Shown: positions 28,241 to 37,358, counted from the first letter of the stretch. The stretch is 40,667 nucleotides of DNA from Pseudomonas sp. CAN1 (GCF_030462585.1 NZ_JASMRU010000008.1:28708-69374), one strand, 5' to 3'. Numbers and translations: made by a program. Notes: a model not told the origin generated them from the letters alone.

Positions 28241-31200
28241 CAGGCTTTCTCCGACTCGATTCGCTCCGGGTTGTACCGGAAGCGCGCGTCGAGCTGGCTG
28301 TAGCCCATGCCGACGCCCTTGTGCACCTTGAGCTGCACCGGGATGCGCTCCTTCAGCGCCTCGACGTGGCTGATCACGCCGATGGTCTTGCCGCTGGCGT
28401 TGAGGCTGTCGAGGGCATCCAGTGCGACCTCCAGGGTCTCGCCGTCGAGGGTGCCGAAGCCTTCGTCGAGGAACAGCGAATCGATGCTGGTCTTGTGGCT
28501 GACCAGGTCGGACAGCGCCAGCGCCAGCGCCAGGCTGACCAGGAAGCTCTCGCCGCCGGACAGCGTCTTGCAGTCGCGCGCGGTGTCGCCCTGCCAGGTG
28601 TCCACCACCTCCAGCTCCAGCTCACCGTCGCTGCGCCGCGCCAACTGGTAACGGCCGTGCAGGCGCTGCAGCTGGCGGTTGGCGAGGTGCACCAGATGAT
28701 CGAGGGTCAGGCCCTGGGCGAAGCGCCGGTAACGCGCGCCATCGGAGGCGCCGATCAGGCTGTTGAGGCGCTGCCAGAGGTCGTGCTCCTCCTCCTGCCG
28801 GGCGATTGCGGCGAACAGGCTCTGCTGGCTGGCGCGGCGGTTGTCGTCACCCTGAAGCTGGGCGCGAATCTCGCCCTGGCGCTGGCCGAGTTCACGCAGC
28901 TGCGTGGCGAGTGCCTGCAACTGCTGGTCGAGCTCTTCCAGCGGCAGTTCGCCGTGGGGCTCGGCCTGCAGGCGTTCGACGTCCTGAGTCGCGGCAGCAC
29001 GCAGGGTGACGGCTTCGGTGATGGCGGTTTCCAGACGCTGACGCAGCTGGCTGAGTTCGCTGCGCTGGGCATCATCCAGCAGCGCGGCGAGGTAAGCCGA
29101 TTCATCGGCAAAGGGACTCGTCGCCAGTGCCTGCTGCCAGCTCGCCAGACGCTCGGCCAGGCGCGCCTGCTCCTGTTCCATCCGTTCTGCCAGCGATTGC
29201 TCGCGGCCCTGCAAGGCGTCGGCCTGGCGCTGGGCGGCAGCCAGTTGCTCCTCGGCGTGCGCCAGTGCCTGCTGCGGCGCGGCATGGGTTGCCAGTGGCT
29301 GGCGCGCATCGAAGCCTGCGGTCTGCCAGCGCTGCTGCCATTGTGCGGCGAGCTGTTGCGCCGCATGGGCAGCCTGCTCGGCATCACGCTCGGCCGTGGC
29401 CAGTTCCTGGCTGCGCTGCTGATCCCGCTGCCATTGCTGCCATTCCGCCGTGCGCTCGGCCAACCACTGCTCGCCGTCTTCCGGCACGTCGTAGCCGAGC
29501 TCACCCAGCGCGGTTGCCAGTGACTGGTCCTGCTGTTGCAGGTCCGTGCGTTGAACCGCGAGTTGCTGCGCACGCTCTTCCTGGCGCTGGCGTTCGTGGG
29601 TCTGCTGCTGGTCGAACAGCGCCAGTTGCTGCGCTGCCTCGGCGTGGTCGCGCTCGGCGCGCTGGCGTTGATGTTGCGCCTGTTGGAGCTGGACACGCTG
29701 CCCTTCCAGCGTTTTCAGTTGCTGCTGCAGGGCGGCCAGCGACGCCTCATGGCGCGCACGTTCAGCGCCGAGCTGCTGGTCGTCCGGCAGCGCGAGACCC
29801 TGCGCTTCACATTGTTGCTGCCACGCTTGCTGGTGCTGCACCAGCGCTGCCTGGGCTTCATCCATTTGGCGCTGGCCTTGCTGCAATTGCGCATCCAGCT
29901 CGGCCAACTCGCCGCGCAGGGCGATGCCCTGGCTTTCCAGTTCGGCCAGCTGTTGGCGCGCCTGCTCCAGCGCCTTCTGCGTAGAGGACACATCCAGCGC
30001 CTGGTAAGCCGCCACCGCCGGGTGTTCATGCGAGCCGCACAGCGGGCAGGCTTCACCGGGCTGCAACTGCGTGCGCAGGTGTTCCAGCTGATGGATGCGC
30101 TGCTCCTGCTGCAGGAGTTTTTCCTTGTCGGCGAGCTGCTGCTTGGTCGCCTGATAACGCTCGCGCAGCGCGACGATGGCCGTGTCGCGCTCGGTCTTTT
30201 TCTGGCGCAGCGCATCCAGCTCGGGCTGCCAGCGCGCAACTTGCGCGGCGGCCTGGGCGCGGGTCTGGGCCAGTTGTTCCAGACGGTCGAGCCCACGGCT
30301 TTGCAGCTGCGCCTGTTGCAGATGCTCACGCAGGTCCGCTTCCGTGGCACCACCGAGCAAGGCATCGAGCTGCTGCTGATGCAGCTTCTCCTGCGTGCCG
30401 GCCGCGTCGAACTGCTCCTGCATGAAGGCGACGTTGCCCTGTAGCGTCTGCCGCTGCGCAGTCGCTGCCTGCAATGCCTGATCGGCCGCCTGCGCCTGCC
30501 GCTGCAAGTCGTCGATGGCCTGGGCCAGGCGCGAGCGCTGGGCGAACTGCGCGCGCCAGCCGCCGAGCAGCTCGCCCAGTTTCGCGCGCTGCGGATGCTG
30601 GGCGAGTCGCACCTGGAGTTCCTGGCGCTGCTCGCTGACGGCCTTGTACTCAAGCTCACGCGCACCCTGCGCCTGCTGCGCGTATTGGCTGGCTGCCCAG
30701 AGGGCCTGGGCAACCGCTTCGCGGTTGGTTGCCTGCTGTGTGCGATTGTCCTCCAGCGCCGCGCGGCCCTGTTCGACGCTCTCGTGGCTGCTGCGCCAAG
30801 CCTGGTGCAACGGCTGCAAGCGGGCGGCGGGCTCACTGTCCGCCAGCCGTTGCAGATCGGGCTGCGCCTGCTCCAGCGCCTGGCGTGCGCCGATCTCCTT
30901 CGCGCCGGCCTGCTCGACCTGTTGCTGCGCGCGGGTCAGGTCCTCGCGCCAGCGACGCTGTGCCTGGAGGGCTGCGTGCTGGGCCTGCAAGGCGGTTTCC
31001 TGCACGGCGGCATCGCGGCCCTGCTGCTCCAGTTCGCTGCGCTGTTCAGCGCTCAGCAGTTCGAAGCCATCGGATCGAGCTTTAAGTTGGTCCAGCGCAG
31101 CTCGCATCTCACGAGTTCGATCAAATACGCGCTTGGAAATCAGCCCATAGATTTCCGTGCCGGTGAGTTCCTCCAGCAGCTCCGCGCGCTGGTTGGCGTT

Positions 31201-31704
31201 GGCTTCGAGGAAGGCGGCGAAACCGCCCTGGGCCAGCAGCATGGATTTGGTGAAGCGCTCGAAGTCGAGGCCGGTCAGCGTCTCGGTCTGCTTCAGCTTG
31301 TCGTTGATCTTGTCGGTGAGGATCTGCCCCTCGCCAGTGGCGCGGTCGATGCGCACCAGCTCCACCTTCGGCGCCTGCAGCGCGCCTTCGGCCTTGTCAC
31401 GGGCGCGGCGCTGGCTCCAGAAGGCGCGGTAAGGCTGACCCTTCACCTCGAATTCCACCTCGGCGAGGCAGTCGGCGGTGTGCCGGGTCATCAGCTCGTT
31501 GCCGCTCTGCGACAGCACGCTCATGCGCGGCGTACGGTGGTAAAGGGCGAGGCAGATGGCATCGAGCAGCGTGGTCTTGCCCGCCCCGGTCGGCCCGGTG
31601 ATGGCGAACAGGCCGTTGCCGGCGAAGGGCTCGGCGCTGAAGTCGATCTTCCATTCGCCCTTCAGCGAGTTGAGGTTCTTCAGGCGCAGGCTGAGGATTC
31701 TCAC
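28240..31704 (-). CDS. sbcC: Exonuclease subunit SbcC (Rad50-like)
   Basis: 1154 residues, SMC/Rad50-like ATPase that works with SbcD to open hairpins and trim DNA ends. Walker A is at 37-44 (GPTGAGKT). Two long Gln-rich coiled coils flank the zinc hook CPLC at 553-556. Near the end are the ABC signature LSGGESFLVSLALALAL and Walker B SLFLDEGFGTLD. The start is GTG at 31704, overlapping the sbcD stop by four bases (GTGA). The end overlaps the acetyltransferase start by one base. The coiled coils contain many Gln/Ala repeats, normal for the family. Confidence 0.97.
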   Translation of the reverse strand: MRILSLRLKNLNSLKGEWKIDFSAEPFAGNGLFAITGPTGAGKTTLLDAICLALYHRTPRMSVLSQSGNELMTRHTADCLAEVEFEVKGQPYRAFWSQRRARDKAEGALQAPKVELVRIDRATGEGQILTDKINDKLKQTETLTGLDFERFTKSMLLAQGGFAAFLEANANQRAELLEELTGTEIYGLISKRVFDRTREMRAALDQLKARSDGFELLSAEQRSELEQQGRDAAVQETALQAQHAALQAQRRWREDLTRAQQQVEQAGAKEIGARQALEQAQPDLQRLADSEPAARLQPLHQAWRSSHESVEQGRAALEDNRTQQATNREAVAQALWAASQYAQQAQGARELEYKAVSEQRQELQVRLAQHPQRAKLGELLGGWRAQFAQRSRLAQAIDDLQRQAQAADQALQAATAQRQTLQGNVAFMQEQFDAAGTQEKLHQQQLDALLGGATEADLREHLQQAQLQSRGLDRLEQLAQTRAQAAAQVARWQPELDALRQKKTERDTAIVALRERYQATKQQLADKEKLLQQEQRIHQLEHLRTQLQPGEACPLCGSHEHPAVAAYQALDVSSTQKALEQARQQLAELESQGIALRGELAELDAQLQQGQRQMDEAQAALVQHQQAWQQQCEAQGLALPDDQQLGAERARHEASLAALQQQLKTLEGQRVQLQQAQHQRQRAERDHAEAAQQLALFDQQQTHERQRQEERAQQLAVQRTDLQQQDQSLATALGELGYDVPEDGEQWLAERTAEWQQWQRDQQRSQELATAERDAEQAAHAAQQLAAQWQQRWQTAGFDARQPLATHAAPQQALAHAEEQLAAAQRQADALQGREQSLAERMEQEQARLAERLASWQQALATSPFADESAYLAALLDDAQRSELSQLRQRLETAITEAVTLRAAATQDVERLQAEPHGELPLEELDQQLQALATQLRELGQRQGEIRAQLQGDDNRRASQQSLFAAIARQEEEHDLWQRLNSLIGASDGARYRRFAQGLTLDHLVHLANRQLQRLHGRYQLARRSDGELELEVVDTWQGDTARDCKTLSGGESFLVSLALALALSDLVSHKTSIDSLFLDEGFGTLDGETLEVALDALDSLNASGKTIGVISHVEALKERIPVQLKVHKGVGMGYSQLDARFRYNPERIESEKA

Positions 31705-32921
31705 GGGCGCTCCTCCTGCAGTTCGGCGACGACTTCCCGGTAGAGCCCGGTCAGACGCTCGCGCAACGGCGCCTCCAGGTCCTCGGCGTCCAGGCGCTGG
31801 CGGAACACGTCTTCGGGGCTGAGTTCGTCGAGGGTTTCCTTGGCCTCGCTGAACAGCGTCGCCTGTGAAGTACCGCGCTCGCGGCGGGTGCGCAGGACGA
31901 TCACCGGCAGCTCCTCGCAGAGCTTCTCGACGCGCAGCTGGATGTCGGTCAGGTAGTCGTCGGTGTGCACCATCACTTCCAGCCAGACCGGCTGCTCCGC
32001 GCTGCCTTCGCGGGCGACGCGGGCCAGTTCGGCGGGCAGCTCGGCAAGGCTGCCGGACACCGACTTCAGCGGCTGGAAGCGCGGCACCGGCAGCACAGTG
32101 ACGCTTTGCAGGCCGCTGTCATCCAGGTCCACCAGCAGCACTTCCTTGCCCTGGGTCGCCTCGTCGAAGCTCAGCGCGATGGGCGAGCCGCAGTAGCGGA
32201 TGTGCTCCAGGCCGCCGACCTTCTGCGGCCGGTGGATGTGGCCGAGGGCAATGTAGTCCGCCGCCGGGAAGGCGCTGGTGGGGAAGGCCTCCAGGGTGCC
32301 GACGTAGATTTCCCGCACCGATTCGCTGGCGCTGGCACCGACCGTGGTGAGGTGGCCGGTGGCAATGATCGGCAGGTGCCGGCCGAGCTTTTCCCGCTCG
32401 GCCTCGGCGCACTCGAACAGCTCGCGGTAGTGCATCTGGATCGCCTGTTGCAGGGCCAGCTGCTTGTCCTGCGCACTCTGCCCGGCCTGGCTGGTGAGCA
32501 CGTCGCGCGGGCGGATGAAGGGGATCGCGCAGAGGATGGCACCGGGCTGGCCGTCACGTTGCGGCAGCACCAGCAACTGGCGGTCGAGGTCGGTGCCGAC
32601 GGCGGCGATCACCTGGGTATCGAGGCAGGCCAGCAGGTCGCGGGACTCTTCCAGCATCGCCACCGAGTCGTGGTTGCCACCCAGCACCACCAGGCGCGCG
32701 CCGGTATCGCGCAGCTCGACGATGAAGCGGTTGTACTGCTCGCGGGCATAGCTGGGCGGCGCGCCGGTGTCGAACACGTCGCCGGCGATGATCACCGCAT
32801 CCACGGCCTGCTCGCGCACCTGTTCGACCAGCCAGGCGCAGAACGCCTGGTGCTCGGCCTCGCGGCTCTTGCCCATGAAATGCTGGCCCAGGTGCCAGTC
32901 GGAGGTGTGGAGAATGCGCAT
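31701..32921 (-). CDS. sbcD: Exonuclease subunit SbcD (Mre11-like)
   Basis: 406 residues (MRILHTSDWHLGQHFMGKS). Metallophosphoesterase nuclease with motifs in order: Asp8/His10 in DTSDWHLG-like TSDWHLG, AGDVFDTG, GGNHDS, ATGHLTT and ALGHIHRPQ. The C-terminal capping domain binds SbcC. It is first gene of sbcD-sbcC-acetyltransferase. The promoter should lie in the 133-bp divergent region shared with the TAXI gene (32922-33054); a TATCAT on the minus strand near 32954-32960 is a possible -10 but is unconfirmed. Confidence 0.97.
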   Translation of the reverse strand: MRILHTSDWHLGQHFMGKSREAEHQAFCAWLVEQVREQAVDAVIIAGDVFDTGAPPSYAREQYNRFIVELRDTGARLVVLGGNHDSVAMLEESRDLLACLDTQVIAAVGTDLDRQLLVLPQRDGQPGAILCAIPFIRPRDVLTSQAGQSAQDKQLALQQAIQMHYRELFECAEAEREKLGRHLPIIATGHLTTVGASASESVREIYVGTLEAFPTSAFPAADYIALGHIHRPQKVGGLEHIRYCGSPIALSFDEATQGKEVLLVDLDDSGLQSVTVLPVPRFQPLKSVSGSLAELPAELARVAREGSAEQPVWLEVMVHTDDYLTDIQLRVEKLCEELPVIVLRTRRERGTSQATLFSEAKETLDELSPEDVFRQRLDAEDLEAPLRERLTGLYREVVAELQEERP

Positions 32922-33054
32922 GCCGTGAAGTCCGCAGCCGTATTTCGAGGCTTGCGATGATAGCGGCTTCCGCCTTCGCCATGGCGGATTCGCCGGCCGC
33001 CCTCGCCCAGGCTGGCTATCTTTTCAGGACAGCACCTCGCCACAAGGACTTTCC

Positions 33055-34416
33055 ATGCAACGCCTTCTGAACATGCTCAAGGACCTCGCCATCCTGGTGC
33101 GCGCCAACCTCTGGCTGGTGCCGGTGCTGGCCGCGCTGGTCGCTGCGGTCTTCTACTTCGTCGCCCCACCGCCACCGATGAGCGCCACCCTGGCCACTGG
33201 CGCGCCGGGCGGCGGCTACGCAGTGTTCGGCCAGCGGCTGAAGGAAGAACTGGCCAAGCAGGGCTTCGACCTGCAACTGGTGCGCACCGCAGGCTCGCGG
33301 GACAACCTCGGCAAGCTGCTGGATGGCAAAAGCGGCGTGGACCTGGCGCTGGTGCAGAGCGGCCAGGAGCAGCAGCTCGAAGCCAAGCAGCGCGCGCATC
33401 TGCAGACCCTCGGTGCGATGTTCCAGGAGCCACTGTGGCTGTTCCAGCGCCGCGAAGCGAAGATCGACCGCCTGGCCGACCTGCTCAACCTGCGCGTGGC
33501 CATCGGCAGCGCCGGCAGCGGCACCGAAGCGGTGACCGAGGCCATCCTCAAGGCCAACGAGATTCCCACCGACCCGCTGCCCGCCGGCTGGCAGGCCCAC
33601 GGCGGCAACGCCGTGGCCAACCAGTTGCTGGCCGGCGAGCTGGACGCGGCCTTCTTCGTCGGCCCGGCGGAGAACCCGCTGGTGCAGCGCCTGGCCGCCA
33701 GCCCCGAGCTCAAGCTGACCGGCTTTCGCCGTGCCCACGCGTACGAGGCGCGGATTCCCTTCCTCAAGCGCGTCGACGTCAGCGAGGGGCTACTGAACCT
33801 GGCGCAGAACGTACCGGACCAGGACCTGGCCACCCTCTCGCCGGTCGCCACCCTGGTGGTCAACGGCGACTTCCACCCGGCGCTCACTCCGCTGATCCTC
33901 GAAGCGGCACGCACGGTGATGAAGAGCGGCACCCTGCTCGACCCGGCCGGCGCCTTCCCCAGCGCCGAGCCGCGCACCCTGGCCCTGCAGGAAGACGCCG
34001 AGCGCTACTACAAGAGTGGGCCGCCGCTGCTGCAGCGCTTCCTGCCGTTCCGCATCGCCTCCCTGGCGGACCGCTACATCATCCTGCTGATTCCCTTCAT
34101 CGCCATTCTCATCCCGCTGCTCAAGTCCATCGGCCCGCTGTACCGCTGGCGCATCCGCGCGCGCATCTACCGCTGGTACCGCTACCTGCGCGAGATCGAC
34201 CGGCGTCTCGACGAACGCACCGGCAGCGCCGAGCTGAGCACCGAGATCGAACGCCTGGAGCAGCTGGAGGCCGAGCTGGCCAAGGTCGAGGTGCCGCTGT
34301 CCTACTACAACGAGCTTTACGAGCTGCACCTGCACCTGAACTACGTGATCCGCCGTTTGCGCCAGCTGCGCCGCAACCGCCGCGAGCGCGACGAGGGGCT
34401 GGTGCCGGCGGATTGA
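33055..34416 (+). CDS. Membrane-anchored TAXI-type substrate-binding protein
   Basis: 453 residues from the ATG at 33055 with AAGGA six bases upstream. An N-terminal helix (about 18-37) is an uncleaved anchor or signal. Residues about 43-330 are a periplasmic TAXI/TRAP-type binding domain (LATGAPGGGYAVFGQRL, VALVQSG-like VDLALVQSG, IGSAGSGTEAV, AFFVGPAENPLV). A second helix (about 341-363) is followed by a 90-residue cytoplasmic part rich in Arg with a predicted coiled coil (ELSTEIERLEQLEAELAKVE). No TRAP permease gene is adjacent, so it may be a sensor or partner rather than a soluble binding protein. That is inference. Confidence 0.85.
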   Translation: MQRLLNMLKDLAILVRANLWLVPVLAALVAAVFYFVAPPPPMSATLATGAPGGGYAVFGQRLKEELAKQGFDLQLVRTAGSRDNLGKLLDGKSGVDLALVQSGQEQQLEAKQRAHLQTLGAMFQEPLWLFQRREAKIDRLADLLNLRVAIGSAGSGTEAVTEAILKANEIPTDPLPAGWQAHGGNAVANQLLAGELDAAFFVGPAENPLVQRLAASPELKLTGFRRAHAYEARIPFLKRVDVSEGLLNLAQNVPDQDLATLSPVATLVVNGDFHPALTPLILEAARTVMKSGTLLDPAGAFPSAEPRTLALQEDAERYYKSGPPLLQRFLPFRIASLADRYIILLIPFIAILIPLLKSIGPLYRWRIRARIYRWYRYLREIDRRLDERTGSAELSTEIERLEQLEAELAKVEVPLSYYNELYELHLHLNYVIRRLRQLRRNRRERDEGLVPAD

Positions 34417-34466
34417 GCCGACAGCGGCATGGGAATCCACTGCAGCCGATGGACGCATGCAGCACC

Positions 34467-34520
34467 TGTAGTAGGTTGTAGTATCTTGTAGTAATAGCCA
34501 CTACACCCCATGCCACTACA
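34467..34520. promoter_or_regulatory. Phased operator repeats of the RHH/ParE pair
   Basis: TGTAGTA occurs at 34467, 34477 and 34487, exactly 10 bases apart. It is followed by the near inverse CACTACA at 34499 and 34514, 15 bases apart. The array ends 14 bases before the antitoxin start. It is the expected place for ribbon-helix-helix antitoxin binding and autorepression. Confidence 0.75.
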
Positions 34521-34533
34521 CCCGAGGTGCTCC

Positions 34534-34773
34534 ATGCCCGTCATGTCCCTGCGCCTGTCGGACGACCAGTCCGAAACCCTCGCCAAGCTGGCCGAGGCCA
34601 CCGGTCGCAGCAAGAACTTCCTTGCCGCCCAGGCGCTGGAGGAATACCTGGCCCGCGAATCCTGGCAGATCGGCGAAATCCAGCAGGCAATAGCCGAGGC
34701 GGATGCCGGCGACTTCGCCAGCGACGCCGAGGTAAAGGCCATTCTCAACAAGTGGGCGCGCGATGCGGATTGA
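34534..34773 (+). CDS. Ribbon-helix-helix (ParD/CopG-type) antitoxin
   Basis: 79 residues from the ATG at 34534, with GAGG six bases upstream; an ATG three codons later (34543) is possible. The N-terminal beta strand and helices VMSLRLSDDQSETLAKLAEA and TGRSKNFLAAQALEEYL are a ribbon-helix-helix DNA-binding fold. The C-terminal part (WQIGEIQQAIAEADAGDFAS ... VKAILNKWARDAD) is the toxin-binding segment of the ParD/RelB type. It overlaps the toxin gene by 11 bases. It should repress its own promoter through the phased repeats upstream. Confidence 0.9.
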   Translation: MPVMSLRLSDDQSETLAKLAEATGRSKNFLAAQALEEYLARESWQIGEIQQAIAEADAGDFASDAEVKAILNKWARDAD

Positions 34774-35047
34774 GTGGCTGCGCAACGCCCTGCGCAACCT
34801 CGACAGCGAAGCCAGCTATATCGCCCAGGACAACCCCGCAGCAGCGCGGGCCTTCGTCAGTGCCGTACTGGCCGACGTCGAACTGCTCGCAGCCAACCCT
34901 GCAGCCGGGCGCGAAGGCCGTGTGCCCGGCACCCGCGAATGGGCGATGAGTGGTCATCCCTACCTGATCCCCTACCGTATTCGCGGGGGCCGCTTGCAGG
35001 TGCTGCACATCTTCCATACCCGCCGCCTGCCACCGGTTCGCTGGTAA
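34763..35047 (+). CDS. ParE/RelE-family toxin
   Basis: 94 residues (MRIEWLRNALRNLDSEASYI). The family pattern is clear: AQDNPAAARAFVSAVLADVELLAANPAAGREGRVPGTRE, then YLIPYRIRGGRLQVLHIFHTRRLPP. ParE members poison gyrase and RelE members cut mRNA. The Arg/His-rich C-terminus HIFHTRR fits the ParE-like side, but the target cannot be decided by eye. It overlaps the antitoxin gene and lies 112 bases before ndpA. Confidence 0.9.
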   Translation: MRIEWLRNALRNLDSEASYIAQDNPAAARAFVSAVLADVELLAANPAAGREGRVPGTREWAMSGHPYLIPYRIRGGRLQVLHIFHTRRLPPVRW

Positions 35048-35159
35048 GCGTCGCGCATCCCGCCGCCGGGTCGGGTAAACTCTGGCGTTTTCCAATCCGC
35101 CCGCCCCGCCGCCGCTTCGATGCGCGCGGCGCCGCCGGCACTGAACATCCGGGTCCGCC

Positions 35160-36167
35160 ATGCCGATTCGTCACGCCATCGTCCACCTGATCGACAAGAA
35201 GCCCGACGGCAACCCCGCGACGCTGCACGCGCGCGACGCCGAGCTGGGCGACTCCCAGGCCATCGAGAACCTGATGGCCGACCTCAACGAGAGCTACAAC
35301 GCCAAGCCGAACAAGGCCTGGGGTCTGTTCCAGAGCGAGTCCGGCGCCTACCCGTTCAGCGGCTGGCTGAGCGAGTACCTGGACAGCGGCAAGGACTTCG
35401 TCGCCTTCTCCAAGCAGGCGGTGGAGCACCTGAAGACGCTGATGGAAGAATCCAACCTCTCCACCGGTGGCCACGTGCTGTTCTGCCATTACCAGCAGGG
35501 CATGACCGACTACCTGTCCATCGCCCTGCTGCACCACAGCGAAGGCGTGGCGGTGACCGACGCGCTGGAAGTGACCCCGTCGCGCCACCTGGACCTGGGC
35601 CAGCTGCACATGGCCGCGCGGATCAACATCTCCGAGTGGCAGAACAACAAGACGTCCAAGCAGTACATCTCGTTCATCAAGGGCAAGGGCGGCAAGAAGG
35701 TCTCGGACTACTTCCGCGACTTCATCGGTTGCACCGAGGGCGTCGACGGCCCGAGCGAGACGCGTACCCTGCTCAAGGCCTTCAGCGACTTCGTGGAAAG
35801 CGAAGACCTGCCCGAAGAACAGGCCCGCGAGAAGACCGACGTGCTGGTGGACTACGCCACCAGCCAGGCCAAGATCGGCGAGCCGATGGCCCTGGACGCG
35901 CTCTCCGAGCTGATGGACGACCAGGCGCCGCGCGCCTTCTACGACTACATCCGCAACAAGGACTACGGCCTGTCGCCGGAAATCCCGGCGGACAAGCGCA
36001 CCCTCAACCAGTTCCGCCGCTTCACCGGCCGTGCCGAGGGGCTGTCGATCAGCTTCGAGGCGCACCTGCTGGGCAGCAAGGTGGAGTACGACGAGGCCCG
36101 CGACATGCTGATCATCCGCGGCCTGCCGACCCAGTTGCAGGACCAGCTCAAGCGTCGCAAGGACTGA
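35160..36167 (+). CDS. ndpA: Nucleoid-associated protein NdpA/YejK
   Basis: 335 residues ([20 protein letters not shown]), the normal NdpA/YejK length. Recognisable segments are [77 protein letters not shown] and the C-terminal [19 protein letters not shown]. It binds the nucleoid in E. coli; its precise role is poorly known, although Pseudomonas members are well conserved. It is a single gene ended by a strong terminator. Confidence 0.96.
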   Translation: MPIRHAIVHLIDKKPDGNPATLHARDAELGDSQAIENLMADLNESYNAKPNKAWGLFQSESGAYPFSGWLSEYLDSGKDFVAFSKQAVEHLKTLMEESNLSTGGHVLFCHYQQGMTDYLSIALLHHSEGVAVTDALEVTPSRHLDLGQLHMAARINISEWQNNKTSKQYISFIKGKGGKKVSDYFRDFIGCTEGVDGPSETRTLLKAFSDFVESEDLPEEQAREKTDVLVDYATSQAKIGEPMALDALSELMDDQAPRAFYDYIRNKDYGLSPEIPADKRTLNQFRRFTGRAEGLSISFEAHLLGSKVEYDEARDMLIIRGLPTQLQDQLKRRKD

Positions 36168-36183
36168 GGTCCGTGCGCTGACG

Positions 36184-36212
36184 AAAAAGCCCATCTCGCG
36201 ATGGGCTTTTTT
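36184..36212. terminator. ndpA terminator, bidirectional
   Basis: Perfect 12-base stem (AAAAAGCCCATC, loop TCGC, GATGGGCTTTTT) with one extra T, 16 bases after the ndpA stop. The A/T flanks suit both directions. Confidence 0.93.
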
Positions 36213-36236
36213 GTGCCTGACGATTTATCGCTGGGC

Positions 36237-36310
36237 GGTTCGCGAGCAAGCTCGCTCCTACGAAAAGCACGCCGATGCCTACCTGTAGGAGCGAGCTTGC
36301 TCGCGAACCC
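36237..36310. repeat. Intact REPIN (two inverted REP palindromes)
   Basis: The left arm (36237-36261) begins GGTTCGCGAGCAAGCTCGCT. The right arm (36285-36309) is its exact inverse, ending in GCTCGCGAACC. A spacer of about 23 bases separates them. This is the doublet form that RAYT transposases are known to mobilise; no RAYT gene is in the window. Confidence 0.88.
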
Positions 36311-36324
36311 GCATTGCAGAGGAC

Positions 36325-37233
36325 TCAGCAGGCCCAGTCGATTTTCATGTCGCGAAAATCCAGCTGGGCGTTGCCGCTGCCGAAGTTGTAGCCGCCCAGG
36401 TATTCCTCGAAGCCGATGTAGAAGGCGCTGACATCCGGCATGCCCTGCACCGGGCGCATGGTGCCGCCGATGTGGTTGGGCTGGTGGCCCTGGCTCCAGG
36501 GGTGTTCGCGGTAATTGTCGCGGTGGATGTCGTTGTTTTCCCAGTAGTAGAACTGCTGGTAGTCGGTCTCGCCGTATTCGTCGGGCTTGATCCCGGCATT
36601 CGGGTCGCTGGCGCGTGGGGTCCAACGCAGCAGGTAGCGGACGTCCAGGCCCGGCTGGGGGATGCCGCCGAACAGCCGGTGGAGGAAATCCCCTTCGCGC
36701 ACGTGCTCGGTGAAGCTGCTGGCTGAGCCGCCCTTGAGCCACAGGGGCGCTTCGGTTTCCGCCAGCAGGGCGTTGCCCGCCGGCAGTTGCGGCGGCTGGC
36801 AGGGCGCACCGTTGAATTCGGCCTCGGTCAGCAGGATCACTGCGTAAGCGCCACCGAGGATGTCTTCCATGCGGTGCAGGCGCGGGTGGCTGGCGCGGCC
36901 GGCCTGCCAGAACGGCAGCAGCTGCGCATCAGTCGGAGCCTGCTCGCCCGGCGAGACGATCTGTTCGGCAATGCCATCCACGCTGTTCGGGCCGCCGTCG
37001 TTCTGGTCCGGAGAGAGCGAGAAGAAGCTCAGCGCGACGATCTCCGGCCCATGCACCCGGTAGTCCTCGGGCAGGCGCAGGGTGAAGCCGTGCATCAGCG
37101 GGTAGCCGGTGTCCGGGTCCAGCGGCCACTGCTCGGGCGTGATGCCCGGCGGCAGGCCGAAGCACCAGCCTTGGAGTTCCTCTCCGGCGGCGGGGGTGGA
37201 GTGTTTCAGCAGTTCGAGATCGTAGGCGTGCAT
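36325..37233 (-). CDS. Conserved cytoplasmic protein of unknown function
   Basis: 302 residues (MHAYDLELLKHSTPAAGEEL), no signal peptide or membrane segment. It is rich in aromatic and acidic residues. Distinct stretches are CFGLPPGITPEQWPLDPDTG, FFSLSPDQNDGGPNS, RWTPRASDPNAG, a His-rich DIHRDNYREHPWSQGHQPNH and a YIGFEEYLGGYNFGSGNAQL ending. No family was recognised; the C-terminal pattern is faintly like the DUF1963/YwqG group, but I would not assign it. It is preceded by GST-related genes on the same strand and followed by a REPIN. Confidence 0.75.
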   Translation of the reverse strand: MHAYDLELLKHSTPAAGEELQGWCFGLPPGITPEQWPLDPDTGYPLMHGFTLRLPEDYRVHGPEIVALSFFSLSPDQNDGGPNSVDGIAEQIVSPGEQAPTDAQLLPFWQAGRASHPRLHRMEDILGGAYAVILLTEAEFNGAPCQPPQLPAGNALLAETEAPLWLKGGSASSFTEHVREGDFLHRLFGGIPQPGLDVRYLLRWTPRASDPNAGIKPDEYGETDYQQFYYWENNDIHRDNYREHPWSQGHQPNHIGGTMRPVQGMPDVSAFYIGFEEYLGGYNFGSGNAQLDFRDMKIDWAC

Positions 37234-37326
37234 GCGCGGCGTCCTTTGTCGTGCAATGAGAGATGCACCTTAGACGCCCGTTGCAGGCACCTCAAGCGAC
37301 CAGCGCACAGTCCTCCCGGCCGGGTG

Positions 37327-37349
37327 GGCACCGCCAGTGCGGCGGCGCC
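37327..37349 (-). terminator. Possible 3' hairpin of the GST gene
   Basis: On the minus strand GGCGCCGCC-gcact-GGCGGTGCC pairs fully with one G-U. On the plus strand the same position is an A-C mismatch, so the hairpin belongs to the minus transcript. No T run follows, so it may protect the 3' end rather than terminate. Confidence 0.4.
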
Positions 37350-37358
37350 CAGGCTGGA

